Assembly (NCBI GenBank): GCA_001557505.1
Contig: LSAX01000002.1
Span: forward strand, 310,001 to 374,000
Reading direction: 5' to 3'
DNA: 64,000 nt
Origin: Reticulascus tulasneorum
Lineage: Eukaryota > Ascomycota > Sordariomycetes > Glomerellales > Reticulascaceae
Made by a program: the position numbers and the translations under genes. The notes under the pieces are model-generated. The model was not told the DNA's origin. It searched no databases and saw only the letters and a list, made by a program, of their open reading frames with translations. Of the stretch, positions 1 to 13,695 are shown piece after piece (positions within the stretch are counted from its first letter, which is position 1; every line of letters begins with the position of its first letter).

Positions 1-760
1 TCAGTGCAAATACTGACATCTTCGGATTACTTCATCATGACTATGCTTTCAACAAAGCGGTACACTAGGGCTTAGATACTGAAGAGAGCTGGCAATACAC
101 AAGGCGAGCACTTCAGGCGGAGCAATAAACGATACTAACGGAGCAGGGATAGTTCGGTCGTGACTTTCCTGTAAGCGTCGGCGGAGGGGAATAAAAGTAC
201 GTCATATTGTCCTGTATTTACACAACGCGTTGTTCTCCGGCTGAGAGACGTGTATATATGCCATGTCGCATCGGCGAGACAGACCAAGCACCACCATTCC
301 GAGCTTCAGCAGATGGACTGAGCCCATGTATGGAAGAATGCTAGTCCAAACCATAAACCAAAGTCTGTTGGTCTTAGCAGATGCCCTGTCTCTATGTGGT
401 CGGTACCGAGACTAAGACCCGTCGCTCCATGATCAGGACCTGTCAGTGTCTCCTCGCCCCCATGAACGGCCAGAGAACGATCGCGAGCACTGTCTCGTGA
501 ATATCCCATAATATCTACAGCCTGCCATGTGGACCATTTGCTAAGACAAGTGGAATCAAAATGCCTCATAAGCGCACTCCAAGGGATGAAAGCTAGGCGG
601 CATGCTGGCGGGTCACTTCGCCCTGACGATGAGCAACGGTATTGGCTACACCATGGAGACGTCCCCCGAGAGCCAGAAGGGTTCAAGGGGGCGCGGACGC
701 GTGATCTCAACAACAGTAGAGGCGTATCTCCTGTATCTTTGAACATTCCGGTCGTCATGC
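1..760. other. Gene-free left edge
   Basis: No convincing gene is seen. Open frames here (longest about 160 codons on the minus strand, 306-785) have no recognisable domain and a composition unlike the neighbouring genes. The right part is the 3' flank of the minus-strand rhodanese gene that ends at 761. Confidence 0.5.
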
Positions 761-1293
761 TCATCCCCAATAGCCGTCCTTCCACAGCTCTTTACGAAAC
801 CCTTCAGTGAGCCGCTCGTCCTCGCCATACTCCTCCTGCCAGCCGACGAACCCACGATCCAGCACGTAGACGGTCTGCGGTTCTGTCTTTGCGTCATTCG
901 TTCCGGCTGCGCCTTCTGTAGCAGAACCACCAGCACTCGCAAGAAGCTGCTCCCTTTCACGCATATATCGAAGAGCAGCGCTGGGTCCGCGCTGCTGCGA
1001 GAGGGCGCAGTGGAAAACAACGGTTTTCTTCCCTTGCAGTCTTCGCGCAAGGGTCGGCATCATCGCATCGAGTGATCGGGTTGGTACATTCAGGCAACCT
1101 TTTATGTGGCCGCCGATGTAGTCTGCAGGAAAATCAGGTTAGAGCTGGGGTTGCTATCAGGGTTTCGGGACACCGAACCATCGTCTCGAACATCGACCAC
1201 GGCGAAAGTTGGATCCGCGGCCGACTGTTCCGCCAGGATGAGGTCGGAGAGGGTTTTGGAGGATATTCGTTTGAGTGCTGTGATTGTAGTCAT
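761..1293 (-). CDS. YCH1: Rhodanese-like Cdc25/arsenate-reductase type phosphatase
   Basis: Small single-domain rhodanese of the Ych1/Ibp1 (Cdc25-like) group, a cysteine-dependent phosphatase or arsenate reductase. Two exons, 1179-1293 and 761-1122, flank a 56-bp intron (donor GTTCGG, acceptor CTGCAG, with CTAAC before the acceptor). Splicing joins the conserved VVDVRDD strand to DYIGGHIKG, giving 158 residues. The active-site loop HCALSQQRGPSAA contains the C-x5-R phosphate-binding signature. The start is the first ATG before the rhodanese core, and the TGA closes shortly after the final helix. No signal peptide is visible, so it is probably cytosolic or nuclear. Family membership is firm from the loop. 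The physiological substrate is unknown, since members have been reported both as phosphatases and as Acr2-like arsenate reductases. Confidence 0.9.
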
Positions 1294-1693
1294 TTTGTGC
1301 GCTATGGTCAACGCTGAAGTATCTGATCTGGATGCAGGAGTCCTTAGGTTGGAAGCTTGGATTTGGATGGATATGAACTTGGTGGGGTGTTTGATATGGG
1401 GTCTGCTGTGGATGACGCGGGTTCCCCAGATATTCGGCGGCCAAAACCCCCGCACGCTCAGACACACACTGCACATTAGATGAGATTTTAAGCTGGAGCT
1501 TTTGGAAAAGGTAATGTCTCAATTGCAATACTGCAAGGTGATTCTGCAATGATATCGCTACTCAATCAATAAGGCCGTCCAACTCCAAGCCCATATCTAG
1601 CACCATCGCTACCAGCGCCTCGCCAATGGCGGGCGCACACAGGACCATACCCAAAGAATTTCATATATAACCAATTTTTTTTGCAAACCGCGA
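1294..1693. other. Promoter of the rhodanese gene and 3' flank of ADA2
   Basis: Four hundred bases between two minus-strand genes. The sequence is open in several frames but shows no domain. It must hold the rhodanese promoter and the ADA2 3' UTR. No TATA box was recognised. Confidence 0.5.
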
Positions 1694-3373
1694 TCACGCT
1701 CGCCCCACCCAGCCAGAGTTGATGAAGAACTCGAATATCCTGCCGCCTTTCTGCGAATCCAGTCGACATATCTCTTTCGCCTGCTTTTTCTTGAGAGTCC
1801 CGTTCGCCTTCAGTGCTTCCTTGAGGATTTGCTCTTTGATCATCAAGTACGGCTTCGGTTGGAGCCGGACAACCTCGCAGAGTTTAGCCTCTTCTGGCGT
1901 CAGCAGGTGGAGATCTGGGGCATTCTCCTGGCTGAGGTGGAGTGGGCTAACGCCTGGCAGCGGCGGAGCCATGTATTTTTGCCGTGTTGGTGGGCTGGTA
2001 CCATTGGCGACGATCACACTGCCGTTAGTCGATGCTCCGTTGACATGACCATTGGTAAGTGGCTTGCTATCGCCATTGATACCGTTCGTCGTCGGTGCTG
2101 GCCGAATTGGCAACTCGGGGGCCACGAGTAGGGCAGCTCCGCTGGGAGGATCTGGGATAGCGGCAGCCTTGGACCTCTGCGCAGATGCGAGCCGATCCCG
2201 ATCCATAGAGCCCATCGGTACAGTCTTCTGCGCGCGCTGCGACTTCTCCATCTCGTATTTCTCTCCGCTGCGAAGGTCGCCGATGCGCATGTTCCGCCAC
2301 TCTTGAAGCTGCGAAATGGCTTGCCTCAGATTCAGCTCATCAGTCAGCCCTTGACAGAAGCTCTCAAAATCATCGCAGTTCATCATTCGCGCGAAGGGCT
2401 TGGCCTTGTTGACTACATCTCGCTCGTCCTTGCTCCGCTTCTTCTCCAACTTGGTATTCTCCCGGTAGTCTAGGAGGTTGTGCTCGAAGATAACCTTTTT
2501 TCGCTCCACACGCTGGGTTAGCCGACAGTTGTAGATGTCCATGACGGTCAACTTGAGCTCCATCTCCGGTTCGAGCTCCCCCGTCCTGGGGTTGAGGCCA
2601 TCGCCGGGATCAAACTGCATGAGCTGCACTGCCTCCTCTGCTTCGTTTGCGTACTCTGTCTCGAACTCCAAACGGCCGGGCATGTAGCCTTGTATTTCGT
2701 GACACGCTGGGACACTAGCTGTCGGTTTTGTCTTGGGTTGCAAAGTCGGCGCGTTCTTCGCAGCTTCTTTGCGCTCTTCTATCCTCCGCTTCTTCTTTGC
2801 CTGGAACTCTTCTCGCGATATCTCGTTCGCGAGTTCCATGTCGTGGGGACTGCATCGCTTTGGAAGTGGGAATGTCGGAGACTCGACGTAGATCTTCAAG
2901 TAATGATCTCGCACCTCATCCTTGTGCCGGAAGCCGCCAATGTGATCGGCAATATCTGCCCATGATCCCAAGCCGTATATTTCCGCACCCTCCAACAGTA
3001 GAAGCTCCTCATCTGCGCCCCAATCCCGGTCGAATATGGGGAAGGAGTTTTGCTCAATGACGCGATATGGATGTGATTCGGGTTTGTGATTGGAGCTGGA
3101 TTTCCCATTCGAGAAACATTGCACGCATAGATCGTACTCGTTGCAAGCGCTATGCGCGCACCTGATGCGGACCTGGCGTTGTCAACTGTTAGCGCGGATC
3201 GCGATGAGGTCGTGCATGCGCGAACAGGCTCTGCGCGTAACACGGACACGGAAAGAGGAAAATATGATGGCCTGACATACCGTCGACGTAATGTCTACTG
3301 AGCAGACATCGCAGTGGTACTTTACACCACCTTCGCCGCCCCGTGCGGCGGTCTTCTTTCTGATGACACCCAT
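1694..3373 (-). CDS. ADA2: Transcriptional adaptor ADA2 (SAGA/ADA complex)
   Basis: Coactivator subunit that anchors and stimulates the Gcn5 histone acetyltransferase in SAGA. Exon 1 is 3281-3373 and exon 2 is 1694-3172, with a 108-bp intron (GTATGT donor, GCCAG acceptor) lying inside the zinc finger. The 523-residue product has an N-terminal ZZ zinc finger (about 18-65, with CDVC, CAHSAC and CVQC pairs), a SANT/Myb domain (about 81-130, beginning [13 protein letters not shown]), a basic coiled segment (about 135-165), the conserved ADA2 middle region, a low-complexity Asn/Gly/Pro linker (about 395-430) and a C-terminal SWIRM domain ending [11 protein letters not shown]. The start MGVIRKKTA is the usual one in filamentous ascomycetes. 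The whole length matches the family and nothing is missing. It lies head-to-head with GAL7. Confidence 0.96.
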
Positions 3374-5653
<2,280 letters not shown>

Positions 5654-5664
5654 TGTGCATCTAG

Positions 5665-5670
5665 AATAAA
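5665..5670 (+). terminator. Probable polyadenylation signal of GAL7
   Basis: An AATAAA hexamer begins 12 bp after the GAL7 TGA. It is a canonical poly(A) signal, unusually close to the stop. The convergent ERG28 stop lies about 150 bp further on, so the two 3' UTRs may overlap. Confidence 0.35.
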
Positions 5671-5819
5671 AATTAGAGGAGCAACTACGACTACAATGTG
5701 AACGGTCGCTCCGCAGCGAACATGATAAATCTCCGCAACCAATTGCATCTTCTTTTGATCCCCAGAATCTTGTCAATCCAATGCTGAAAGCTAGATTGAA
5801 GTCGAAATTATGCCAGTCT

Positions 5820-6401
5820 TTAAGGGCTGGTAACATAGAAATCCCGCACTAGAGGCATCCAGCACAGCGCAATTGAAGCCAGCGTCAACGGAAACAATTG
5901 CGGCACGCCAAGCGTCATACTCTTGAAATACAGAAGCTCGCTAACAAAGTGCAGTAGCGCAACCACGTATGTCCAAATGGCGAGATCGTACATATGAGCG
6001 TGATTCAGGTGGTATGCGGCATAAAGACGGACGATGCTTGTGAGGAACGTCCAGGTTCCAAAACATCTAGTAGCCAGTGGTGTTGCCTGGTCCTGGCCCT
6101 TCGGGGAGTCCAACGGCACCGAAACATACTTGTTGACCGCGTCTTCGGGGTTGAACTTCTCGGTACGGGGTGGGAGCTTCGTGTTTGGGACGTATTTGCC
6201 ATTGTAGAGGCGGCGGGAGTAGTGCAGGGTGAGCAGATTCTGTACCGAGTTGCCGACAGAGATGAGGGAGAGCTATAGAGTTTATAGAGTTTAGTCGGAG
6301 CCCCAGCAGAGCGCATGCCAGGAACACGCAAGACGTACCACAAGCAAGTAGTAGGGCAATATGCCCTCAGATTGAGGAAGCCAAGACGAGAGAGAGGACA
6401 T
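5820..6401 (-). CDS. ERG28: Ergosterol biosynthesis scaffold protein Erg28
   Basis: Small ER membrane protein that tethers the C-4 sterol demethylation enzymes (Erg25, Erg26, Erg27). Exon 1 is 6339-6401 (21 codons) and exon 2 is 5820-6272, around a 66-bp intron (GTACGT to TATAG). The 171-residue product has about four membrane segments. The first is split by the intron (ILPYYLLV joined to LSLISVGN). Later blocks include QNLLTLHYSRRLYNG, RCFGTWTFLTSIVRLYAAYHL, MYDLAIWTYVVALLHFVSEL and a final PLTLASIALCW helix, all typical of Erg28. The start MSSLSSWLPQSEG is the only ATG in frame before the first helix. It is head-to-head with the ketoacyl-CoA reductase gene, another ER lipid enzyme. Confidence 0.95.
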
Positions 6402-6934
6402 GATGGCTACTAGGTAGCAAAAGCACTACGCCGTTCAACTGGAGTGCTAGAAAAGTGGCGAGGTGCAAAATGAGCTTCCCGTCGCGAAGGGAATTGCAGC
6501 CTTGAAATAAATAAAAACCGCCGTGCACCAAGGTTCTTCGTATTCGTACAGCAATCCTCTTCGATGCGGCCTGGAGGAGTGTTCAGTGGGTGTCGTGCTT
6601 GGCATCTCATCCAGGGACCGTGTTGGTTCTATTGGCTGTTTGGCAGGTAATCTCCACAGGGCCTAGCGGCAGTGATTCGGGAGGATGGGCGACGCCAGTG
6701 CACCCTTATCTTACTTCTAATCAGTACGAACTAGCCTAATAAAATTTATTTTGGCAATCAGCCTACGTCAACCACCCCCGGTCCACGCTCAACAATTTCA
6801 ACGCCGAGGCAGAGCTTACGGTCAGCATTTACGACCTGTACCGTAGTGCTCCATTTCCCTTGGTTCTTCCCTTTGAACTCTTCTTCCTCCTCCGAGTCCA
6901 TGCGGTTTTCAAACCTCATCAGCATATAATCAAC
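6402..6934. promoter_or_regulatory. Divergent promoter region ERG28 / IFA38
   Basis: 533 bp separating the start codons of two ER lipid-synthesis genes. A small A/T-rich tract (about 6715-6755) lies near the middle. No unambiguous SRE, TATA or other binding site was recognised. Co-regulation is an inference from geometry only. Confidence 0.5.
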
Positions 6935-7999
6935 ATGTCTGCACTCAGCAATTTGTTCGCGAGTGTACCGCAGCCCGTTCAGTGGCTTCTGGCGGGCGTC
7001 GGCGCTTTATACGTCAGCTCCAAGGCTATCAGCTTCATCCAATTCTTCTTGAGTGTCTTCGTGCTCCCCGGCACAAATGTACGAGTCTCTCGCCCTCCAT
7101 CTAGATCATTGGGACTGACTCTCTTTTCTATCTAGCTTCGTAAATATGGCAAGGCTGGTACTTGGGCGGTCATAACTGGCGCATCCGACGGCCTAGGCAA
7201 GGAATTCGCCCTTCAACTTGCCAAGAAGGGGTTCAACCTCGTTCTTGTCTCCCGAACCCAGTCAAAACTTGAAGCACTGGCAAAAGATATCGAGCAGAAG
7301 AACATTGGGAAGGGCTTGCAAATCAAAACACTTGCAATGGACTTCTCCCGCGACGATGAAGCTGACTACGAGAGGCTTGGCAAACTGGCTACTGGCCTTG
7401 ACATCGGCATCCTACTCAACAATGTCGGTCAGAGCCACAGCATGCCCGTTTCATTCCTCGAGACCTCGCGAAGTGAGCTCCAGAATATCATAACCATCAA
7501 CTGCCTAGGCACCCTCAAGACCACACAGACAATTGCTCCCCTCATGCAACAACGCAAGAAGCCAGGCTTGATTCTCACCATGTCCTCCTTTGCCGGGTGG
7601 ATGCCTACGCCATATCTTGCGACCTACTCTGGCAGCAAGGCATATCTCCAGCATTGGAGCAGCGCTCTTGCAGCTGAGCTGAAGCCTGACCGAATCGATG
7701 TTCAGGTCGTCCAAAGCTACCTTGTTGTGTCTGCCATGAGCAAAGTGCGACGGGCAAGCATGTTGATCCCAACTGCCAAGGACTTTGTCAGGAGTGCTCT
7801 CGCTAAAGTGGGCACCGGTGGCTTCCAGCAGATTGCATATACGTATACTCCTTGGTGGTCCCATGCGGTCATGCTCTGGGCTGTGGAGAACACGATCGGT
7901 TCTGGAAGCTCGTGGGGCATCTGGTATAACCTCAAGATGCATGTTGATATTCGGAGACGAGCTCTGCGGAAGGCTGCAAGGGAGGCCAAAAATGCTTAG
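6935..7999 (+). CDS. IFA38: Very-long-chain 3-ketoacyl-CoA reductase (SDR)
   Basis: ER-bound short-chain dehydrogenase that performs the first reduction (3-ketoacyl-CoA to 3-hydroxyacyl-CoA, NADPH) of the fatty-acid elongation cycle used for sphingolipid VLCFAs. Exons 6935-7078 and 7136-7999 flank a 57-bp intron with donor GTACGA and acceptor TCTAG, giving 335 residues. An N-terminal hydrophobic anchor (about 17-44) precedes the Rossmann motif TGASDGLG (62-69), the NNVG motif, the catalytic Ser in LTMSSFAG (about 198) and YSGSK (Tyr 212, Lys 216). The start MSALSNLF is chosen because an earlier in-frame ATG-like start would add an unlikely leader. Length and motifs fit fungal Ifa38/KAR well. 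The tail is basic ([15 protein letters not shown]) but has no clear KKxx signal. Confidence 0.94.
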
Positions 8000-8680
8000 A
8001 GATCTCTCCTGGAATTGACGAGTATCCAATGTAGAGCGATCATACTTCAGCCAGCTTGGCCAAGTTTATATAGAGTTATCGACTACCTAGTCTGTGACGT
8101 AGGGTATACAGAAAGCCCTGCTATGTACCCTCATCAGCGTCCGACTAGGTTGGTCTTCCATACTAGCCTGGACACCTTTTTTTTTATTCTGTTCTTCCGT
8201 GGACACTGTGCTGCGTGTCCTGCCGCGAATCGAGACAATCAATTGGTCATCTAGTGTAGATATAACCAGACTTGTTTTCCAAAATTTGATCAGATTGATC
8301 CGACGTATACCGAATCTACAAATTTAGTGAAGCTTCTTTCAAAGGTACCTTACCTTATGTGTGGCAGTGAAGTCTCAGCCTTGTGGCCTGATTAGGCTTA
8401 GCGCCATCTCCTCTGGTCGCGAAAATTCCGCGCTTCCAGAGCCCCAGCCTCTCAAGCTCCCCAAAATTGTTTACCACCACACACCTTTAACGAGCTTCTT
8501 TGTACGAGCTGCAAGCTCTGCATCGCACACGTCGCAAACGAAAACCTCTGCAACGATTGCTATCCGAATTCTCTGTGCTTGTTCATGGTTCAATAGCGTG
8601 AATTCTGAGCCTTCACTGGCCACGCGCTGCTCGGACGGGTGAAGAGCAACTGCGCACCTTGACATCACGCAGCCTTCACC
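8000..8680. other. Intergenic: IFA38 3' flank and NUP170 promoter
   Basis: 681 bp. A poly-T run lies near 8178 and an A/T-rich stretch near 8255-8345. The segment just before the NUP170 ATG is C/T-rich. No gene was seen. Confidence 0.5.
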
Positions 8681-11600
8681 ATGTCTTACCCTCAAGTCAC
8701 CCCGGCCCGGCCAGTCCCTGGTGCTTTTTTCAACACTCCGGCTGTCTCTAGAACTACGGACCCCAACGATCCTGTGAGAAGACGACTGTTTGGAGGCATG
8801 GAATCTGGACAAAGTAGCACCAGTGCTGGTGGAAGTGGAGCTGTAGTTGGAGGCACGAATCTTGCTCCTACAACTGCTCCCACCACTAGGACCAGCGGTG
8901 GTGACCTTGTGCCAGTCACTCGCATACAACCACCAGCTGAACATGTTGCACCCATCACAAAGGCTGCCCAGACAATAAATCAGGCTCTCCAGTCTGATGA
9001 AACCTATCCTGACTTGGATTCCTATTGCAGACGTGAGCTCATCCAGTCGCTTCTACCCCCTATATACTAAGGCATTTGCTAACCTCTCACAGAGGGCGCT
9101 TCATCCGAGTATGAGCTCCTCAGCCTCGAGGCCTCGTGGGCTCCCTTCCAGAAGACCCAGATGTACCCGATACCCAATCAAGTTTTCAACCACTATAATG
9201 CCGGCCAATTGCAAACACTTATGGGGTTATTCGCAGAGATCAATCATGCTTGGGTTGCTATCGATAACTCGATATACCTCTGGGACTACACCCACCCCGA
9301 TCCCGAACTGATTGGCTTTGAAGACCAGCCTCACACAATACACGCGGTTGCGCTGGTGCCCCCTAAACCTGGCATCTTCGTTGGCACCATCACGCATATC
9401 CTTGTTGTTGCAACATCGTCGGATATGATCCTCCTGGGAGTCTCCGCGGATGCAACACCAGCAGGAACCAAAACTGTGTCACTCTACCAGACGAAGCTCA
9501 CTCTTCCCCTTCGGGGGACCGACGTGCGCATAATTACAGGGTCCGCCGATGGTCGGATTTTCTTCGGTGGAAGCAGTGACACGGATATCAACGAGCTCTA
9601 TTACCAGCAGGAGGAGAAGTGGTTTTCCAATCGATGTGGAAGGATCAACCACACAAATCCTGGGTGGTCTTCTGTTGTCGCGCTGCAGTCAGCCTTTTGG
9701 TCCACCAAGGATCCGGAGTGTCTGACCGGTATTGTTGTTGACAACACAAGAAACCTGCTCTACACTTTATCATCCAAGTCTACCATTCGAACCTACCATA
9801 TGGAAGCCCCGAATAAGCTTACCAAAGTTATCGAGAAGGAGAGAAACCACTGCCTTCGTGACATCACCCATATGATCACTCGCTCACCCTTGCTTAATGA
9901 CCGGATGAGCATTGTATCAATCAGCGCCATTTCGTCCCGAGAAGCCTCCAAACTGCACTTGATGGCGCTCACAAACACCGGCTGCCGGTTGTTTCTCAGC
10001 GCGACCAGCTCAGCATCATACATGATAGGAGCAAGTACCTCTAGTCTTGCTCCCCAGAGCATGCAGGTTCAGTTCATCAAATTCCCACCTCCCGATAGAC
10101 TTGGCCGCACACCCTCCTCTGCATCTGGCGACTCCGTGGTAGATCTTCAGTCTAGGTCCCTGGAAACCAGTCGCCAAGGCATTCGGTTTGCGCCGGGGTA
10201 TTTCCTAGACTTTGTCAGCAAGGAATCACATCCTAACTCGGACCTTCTATTTGTTTCTGCTCCAGAAACGGGTCGGATCAAGGTTACACCTCAAACGTCG
10301 ACGTTGAAATACTATGAGCATGGAAACTGGATCGATATTGGAAGTCGAGCTGAGGATATTGGTCTCATTACGAAGCCATTCGCGGCTAACAGACAACCTC
10401 TTGGGTTTGGAAATGAGCTGGCTGTCCAGTTTGATGATCCGCCCAGCGAGTTCGCAATATTGACCAACACTGGAGTTCACATCATCCGCAGACGCAGACT
10501 CGTTGACGTCTTTGCTGCGGCGCTTAGGAGTGCTGTGGGAGATGAAGGTCTCGAACTAGAGACGAGAAAATTCCTGCAGCACTATGGGCGTGTGGAAACC
10601 ATTTCTACTGCCCTCGCTGTAGCTTGCGGCCATGGTAGCGACTCGCGACCCGGAACGACAAGAGCAATCGATCAGGCTACAGAGGATCGGGCACGAACTG
10701 TCTTCGTCGACTATGGCGGCCAGCCCACAATCACAGAAACTGACGGAACACCTCTTACTACTGATTCGGTCCGTCTTTCTTCACGGCACGACGCGCTCTC
10801 TCAATATCTAACTCGTCTCATTCGAACACTTTGGAAAGCGTATGTTGTGAAACAGAGCGTTACGGCCACTGGCGGCGTTGTCATAGACTCGAACGTCTCC
10901 ACCAACAAGCTCATTGCAGTGCAGGAGAACTTGGAACGGCTGAGAAGGTTTCTTGATGCCAACCGGGGTTTCATTCAAGGACTGTCTGGCCCAGCTGACC
11001 TCCAAAGAGTTGCGAGCAAGCAGGAAGAAGTTGCGTTGCAAGCGGAGCACCAAGCACTTCACGGCTTGCAGAAGTTGATGGAGAGCATCTCTGAAGGCAT
11101 CTCGTTCGTGTTGATGTTGTTTGATGAGCGCGTTAGCGACATCTTCACTCGGCTCGACGACACGGCGAAGCAACAGCTGAGGGAGCTCACATATGAGAAA
11201 CTGTTCTCGCAGGCCTCTGGCAAGGATCTTGCGAAGTTGCTCGTCAAGTCCATTGTTAACCGCAACATTGAGAGCGGCTCGAACGTCGAGACAGTCGCTG
11301 ATGCTTTACGGAGACGATGCGGCAGCTTCTGTAGCCCAGATGATGTCGTTATTTTCAAAGCACAGGAACAGCTGAAGAGAGCGTCTGAGCAGCCGCCGAA
11401 CAGCAACCAGTCCCGGAGTCTTCTCCACGAGAGCTTAAGGCTGTTTGAGAGAGTCGCTCGCAGCCTCTCCTTTGCCAACCTCAACAGTGTTATTACGCAA
11501 TACATCGAGCTGAAATACTACGCCGGTGCCATACAGCTGTGTCTAGTTGTGGCGAGGGAGAAAGATCGTGGCAACAGCGCATTGTCCTGGATCAACGAGG

Positions 11601-13008
11601 CCAAACCAGCGAACGATCCTCGAGCCAACGCCTTTGGCGAAAGAAAACGATGCTACGATCTAATCCATGATGTATTGCAACATCTGGACAATGCATCTAC
11701 TAGGGAACCTGAAATGGTAGACGGAAAACTCACATTGATCGGAACGAAACGATTGGAGGCATACGACGTGGTAAACGGGTCGGATGATGAGGTCTTTCAT
11801 TTTGACCTTTACGAGTGGTACATATCCCAGGGATGGACCGATCGCATCTTGGCTATCGAATCACCGCATGTTATCACATTTCTACAACGCCTGGCCACCA
11901 CGAACGTGGAGCATGCCGACCTTCTATGCCGTTTCTACACCCACAGGAGCCGGTTTTTTGAAGCAGCCCAAGTCCAGGCCGAGCTCGCCAATTCCGACTT
12001 CACAATTAGCATCAAGGATAGGATTACTTTGCTTAGTCGTGCGAAGGCAAATGCTAATGTTACCACTACTGGCATTGGCCGGCAGCAGCAGCAGTTCCTA
12101 AATCACGAGGTGACAGATCTCCTTGAGATCGCGCACATTCAGGATGATTTGATGGAGAGGCTCAAGGCGGATTCGCGTATCGACCCAACACGGAAGGCGG
12201 ATATTGACCGAGTTCTGGATGGCAAAGTCCGAACACTCTCAGAGGTGAGTTGGCCTGTGCAATTCTGTGTGGGATGGGAACTAACCTTTCTTAGCTGTTC
12301 AATGACTACGCCGATCAGGCTGGCTATTATGACCTGTGCTTGCTAATTTATCATGCTGCCGACTATCGCAACGCGACAACCATCACCGCCACGTGGAAGA
12401 GTCTGTTGGACGAGGTACATCGTGAAGCCATAGCCAGAATGGAGAGGGATGGCCCTGGCATTCCATCCTCACCGCAGCCATACGAATCTATCTCGGTGAA
12501 GATCCAGACCATTGCCCACCGCACGTCACTCGACAGCTTCATCTTTCCCATCCAGACCCTGCTGCCACAGGTCTGCGAGTATGCCGTAGAGCAGCATCAA
12601 GATGCAGAGATCGGTGCAGATCCAACTTGGCCGGCGCAGCTTTTTATCAGCCTCGGCGTGTCTTACGATATGATCACTCGTGTACTTGAGACTACCTTCG
12701 ACACTCAAGAAAACGGCTTTGTGGGCAATGTACGAAATCGCATCATCGAACTCATCGTCTTCGTGGTGGATGTTTGGCAACGAGATGTCAAGAGACGAGG
12801 CGGAGCCTCCGCCAAGGGTAATGGGGCTATTGAAGGATGGGTCAGAGATCTTCTCTCGCGTTGTGAGGCTTCGCTTCCACCGCCCGGCCACGGAAGCAAT
12901 CCTGGCGGGGCGGAACTTGCGGATGTTCGACGGCGACTGCGGACGGTCAAGAGGGAGGTTGATGGCCTTATTGAGAGAGGGCCATCGGGAAGCATGAGAT
13001 TCTTGTGA
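8681..13008 (+). CDS. NUP170: Nucleoporin Nup157/170 (Nup155 family)
   Basis: Inner-ring scaffold nucleoporin of the nuclear pore complex. Three exons: 8681-9032, 9093-12244 and 12295-13008. Introns are 60 bp (GTGAGC to CACAG) and 50 bp (GTGAGT to CTTAG), and the joined product is 1405 residues, the family size. After a low-complexity Ser/Thr/Gly N-terminus comes the Nucleoporin_N beta-propeller, opening with the diagnostic AWAPFQK-like block (here SWAPFQKTQMYPIPNQVF) and LMGLFAEINHAWVAIDNSIYLWDY. This is followed by the long alpha-solenoid with SNLNSV/YIELKYY-type blocks and LFNDYADQAGYYDLCLLIYHAADYRN, which is rebuilt across intron 2. The last exon carries the C-terminal helical repeats. 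Nothing is truncated. POM33, another pore component, lies 50 kb away. Confidence 0.96.
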
Positions 13009-13695
13009 GTCTGGAGAGGATATCAAAAGCCATAGAAAGAAACGGCGCTCTCTCAGAGCATAATTGTACAAAGATATGTATGGGAGACTCGGATACCTAC
13101 ACATAGGACAGGGTAGGTAAGGTGATAGTCGAATGGATACCTGATTGTTCTAGCCCCTACCAATCGCCTGAGATCTCAAGTACACTCCCTCCACCGCCGA
13201 GAGCTGCAATTAAGGGTGGCCTCAACGTGCCTTGTCAGCGACAAATGCTGCAAAACAATCTGAGATCGAGGCCATGACGCCTGGGCCGTGTGGTGGAATG
13301 GCAACATCCCCGCCTATCAGGCTACGGCAGGGCGGAAGCGTTCGCCTCACTTTTAGGCTGCCTTGCATGCCAGGATTTTGGCCTCAGCGACCCTCGTCCA
13401 TTCGCAACCACCTGGATACATGCTTAATGTAAGGTTTATGGTTATTCTTTCTGGTCACTCCTATGTTCGACCCTTCCAAACCTCGGTCATTTATATCTTT
13501 CTTCCCTACGTCTGATGCCCAGCGCTCGCATCTTAACCTTCCTTCGCTCTCATTTCTGGTTAAGAGATAACGCTCGCATGTAACTTTTTTTGATTTTGTA
13601 CTTGAAAACCTGGCTGAGGGGAATCCTTCAGTACCTACCTTATACGTTCTGACCGCGACGTCCCTATGCGATCTATCTGAGATCGGGTTCAGAGA
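13009..13695. other. Intergenic: NUP170 3' flank and BTB gene promoter
   Basis: 687 bp. It contains a short run of TAGGTA/CCTACC-type motifs (about 13098-13122). No gene was seen. Confidence 0.5.

Noticed and set aside
640..735. Possible tRNA box-like sequence near the left edge
   Set aside because: A box-A-like GGTGTAG word is present, but no matching T-loop at the right distance and no acceptor stem was found.
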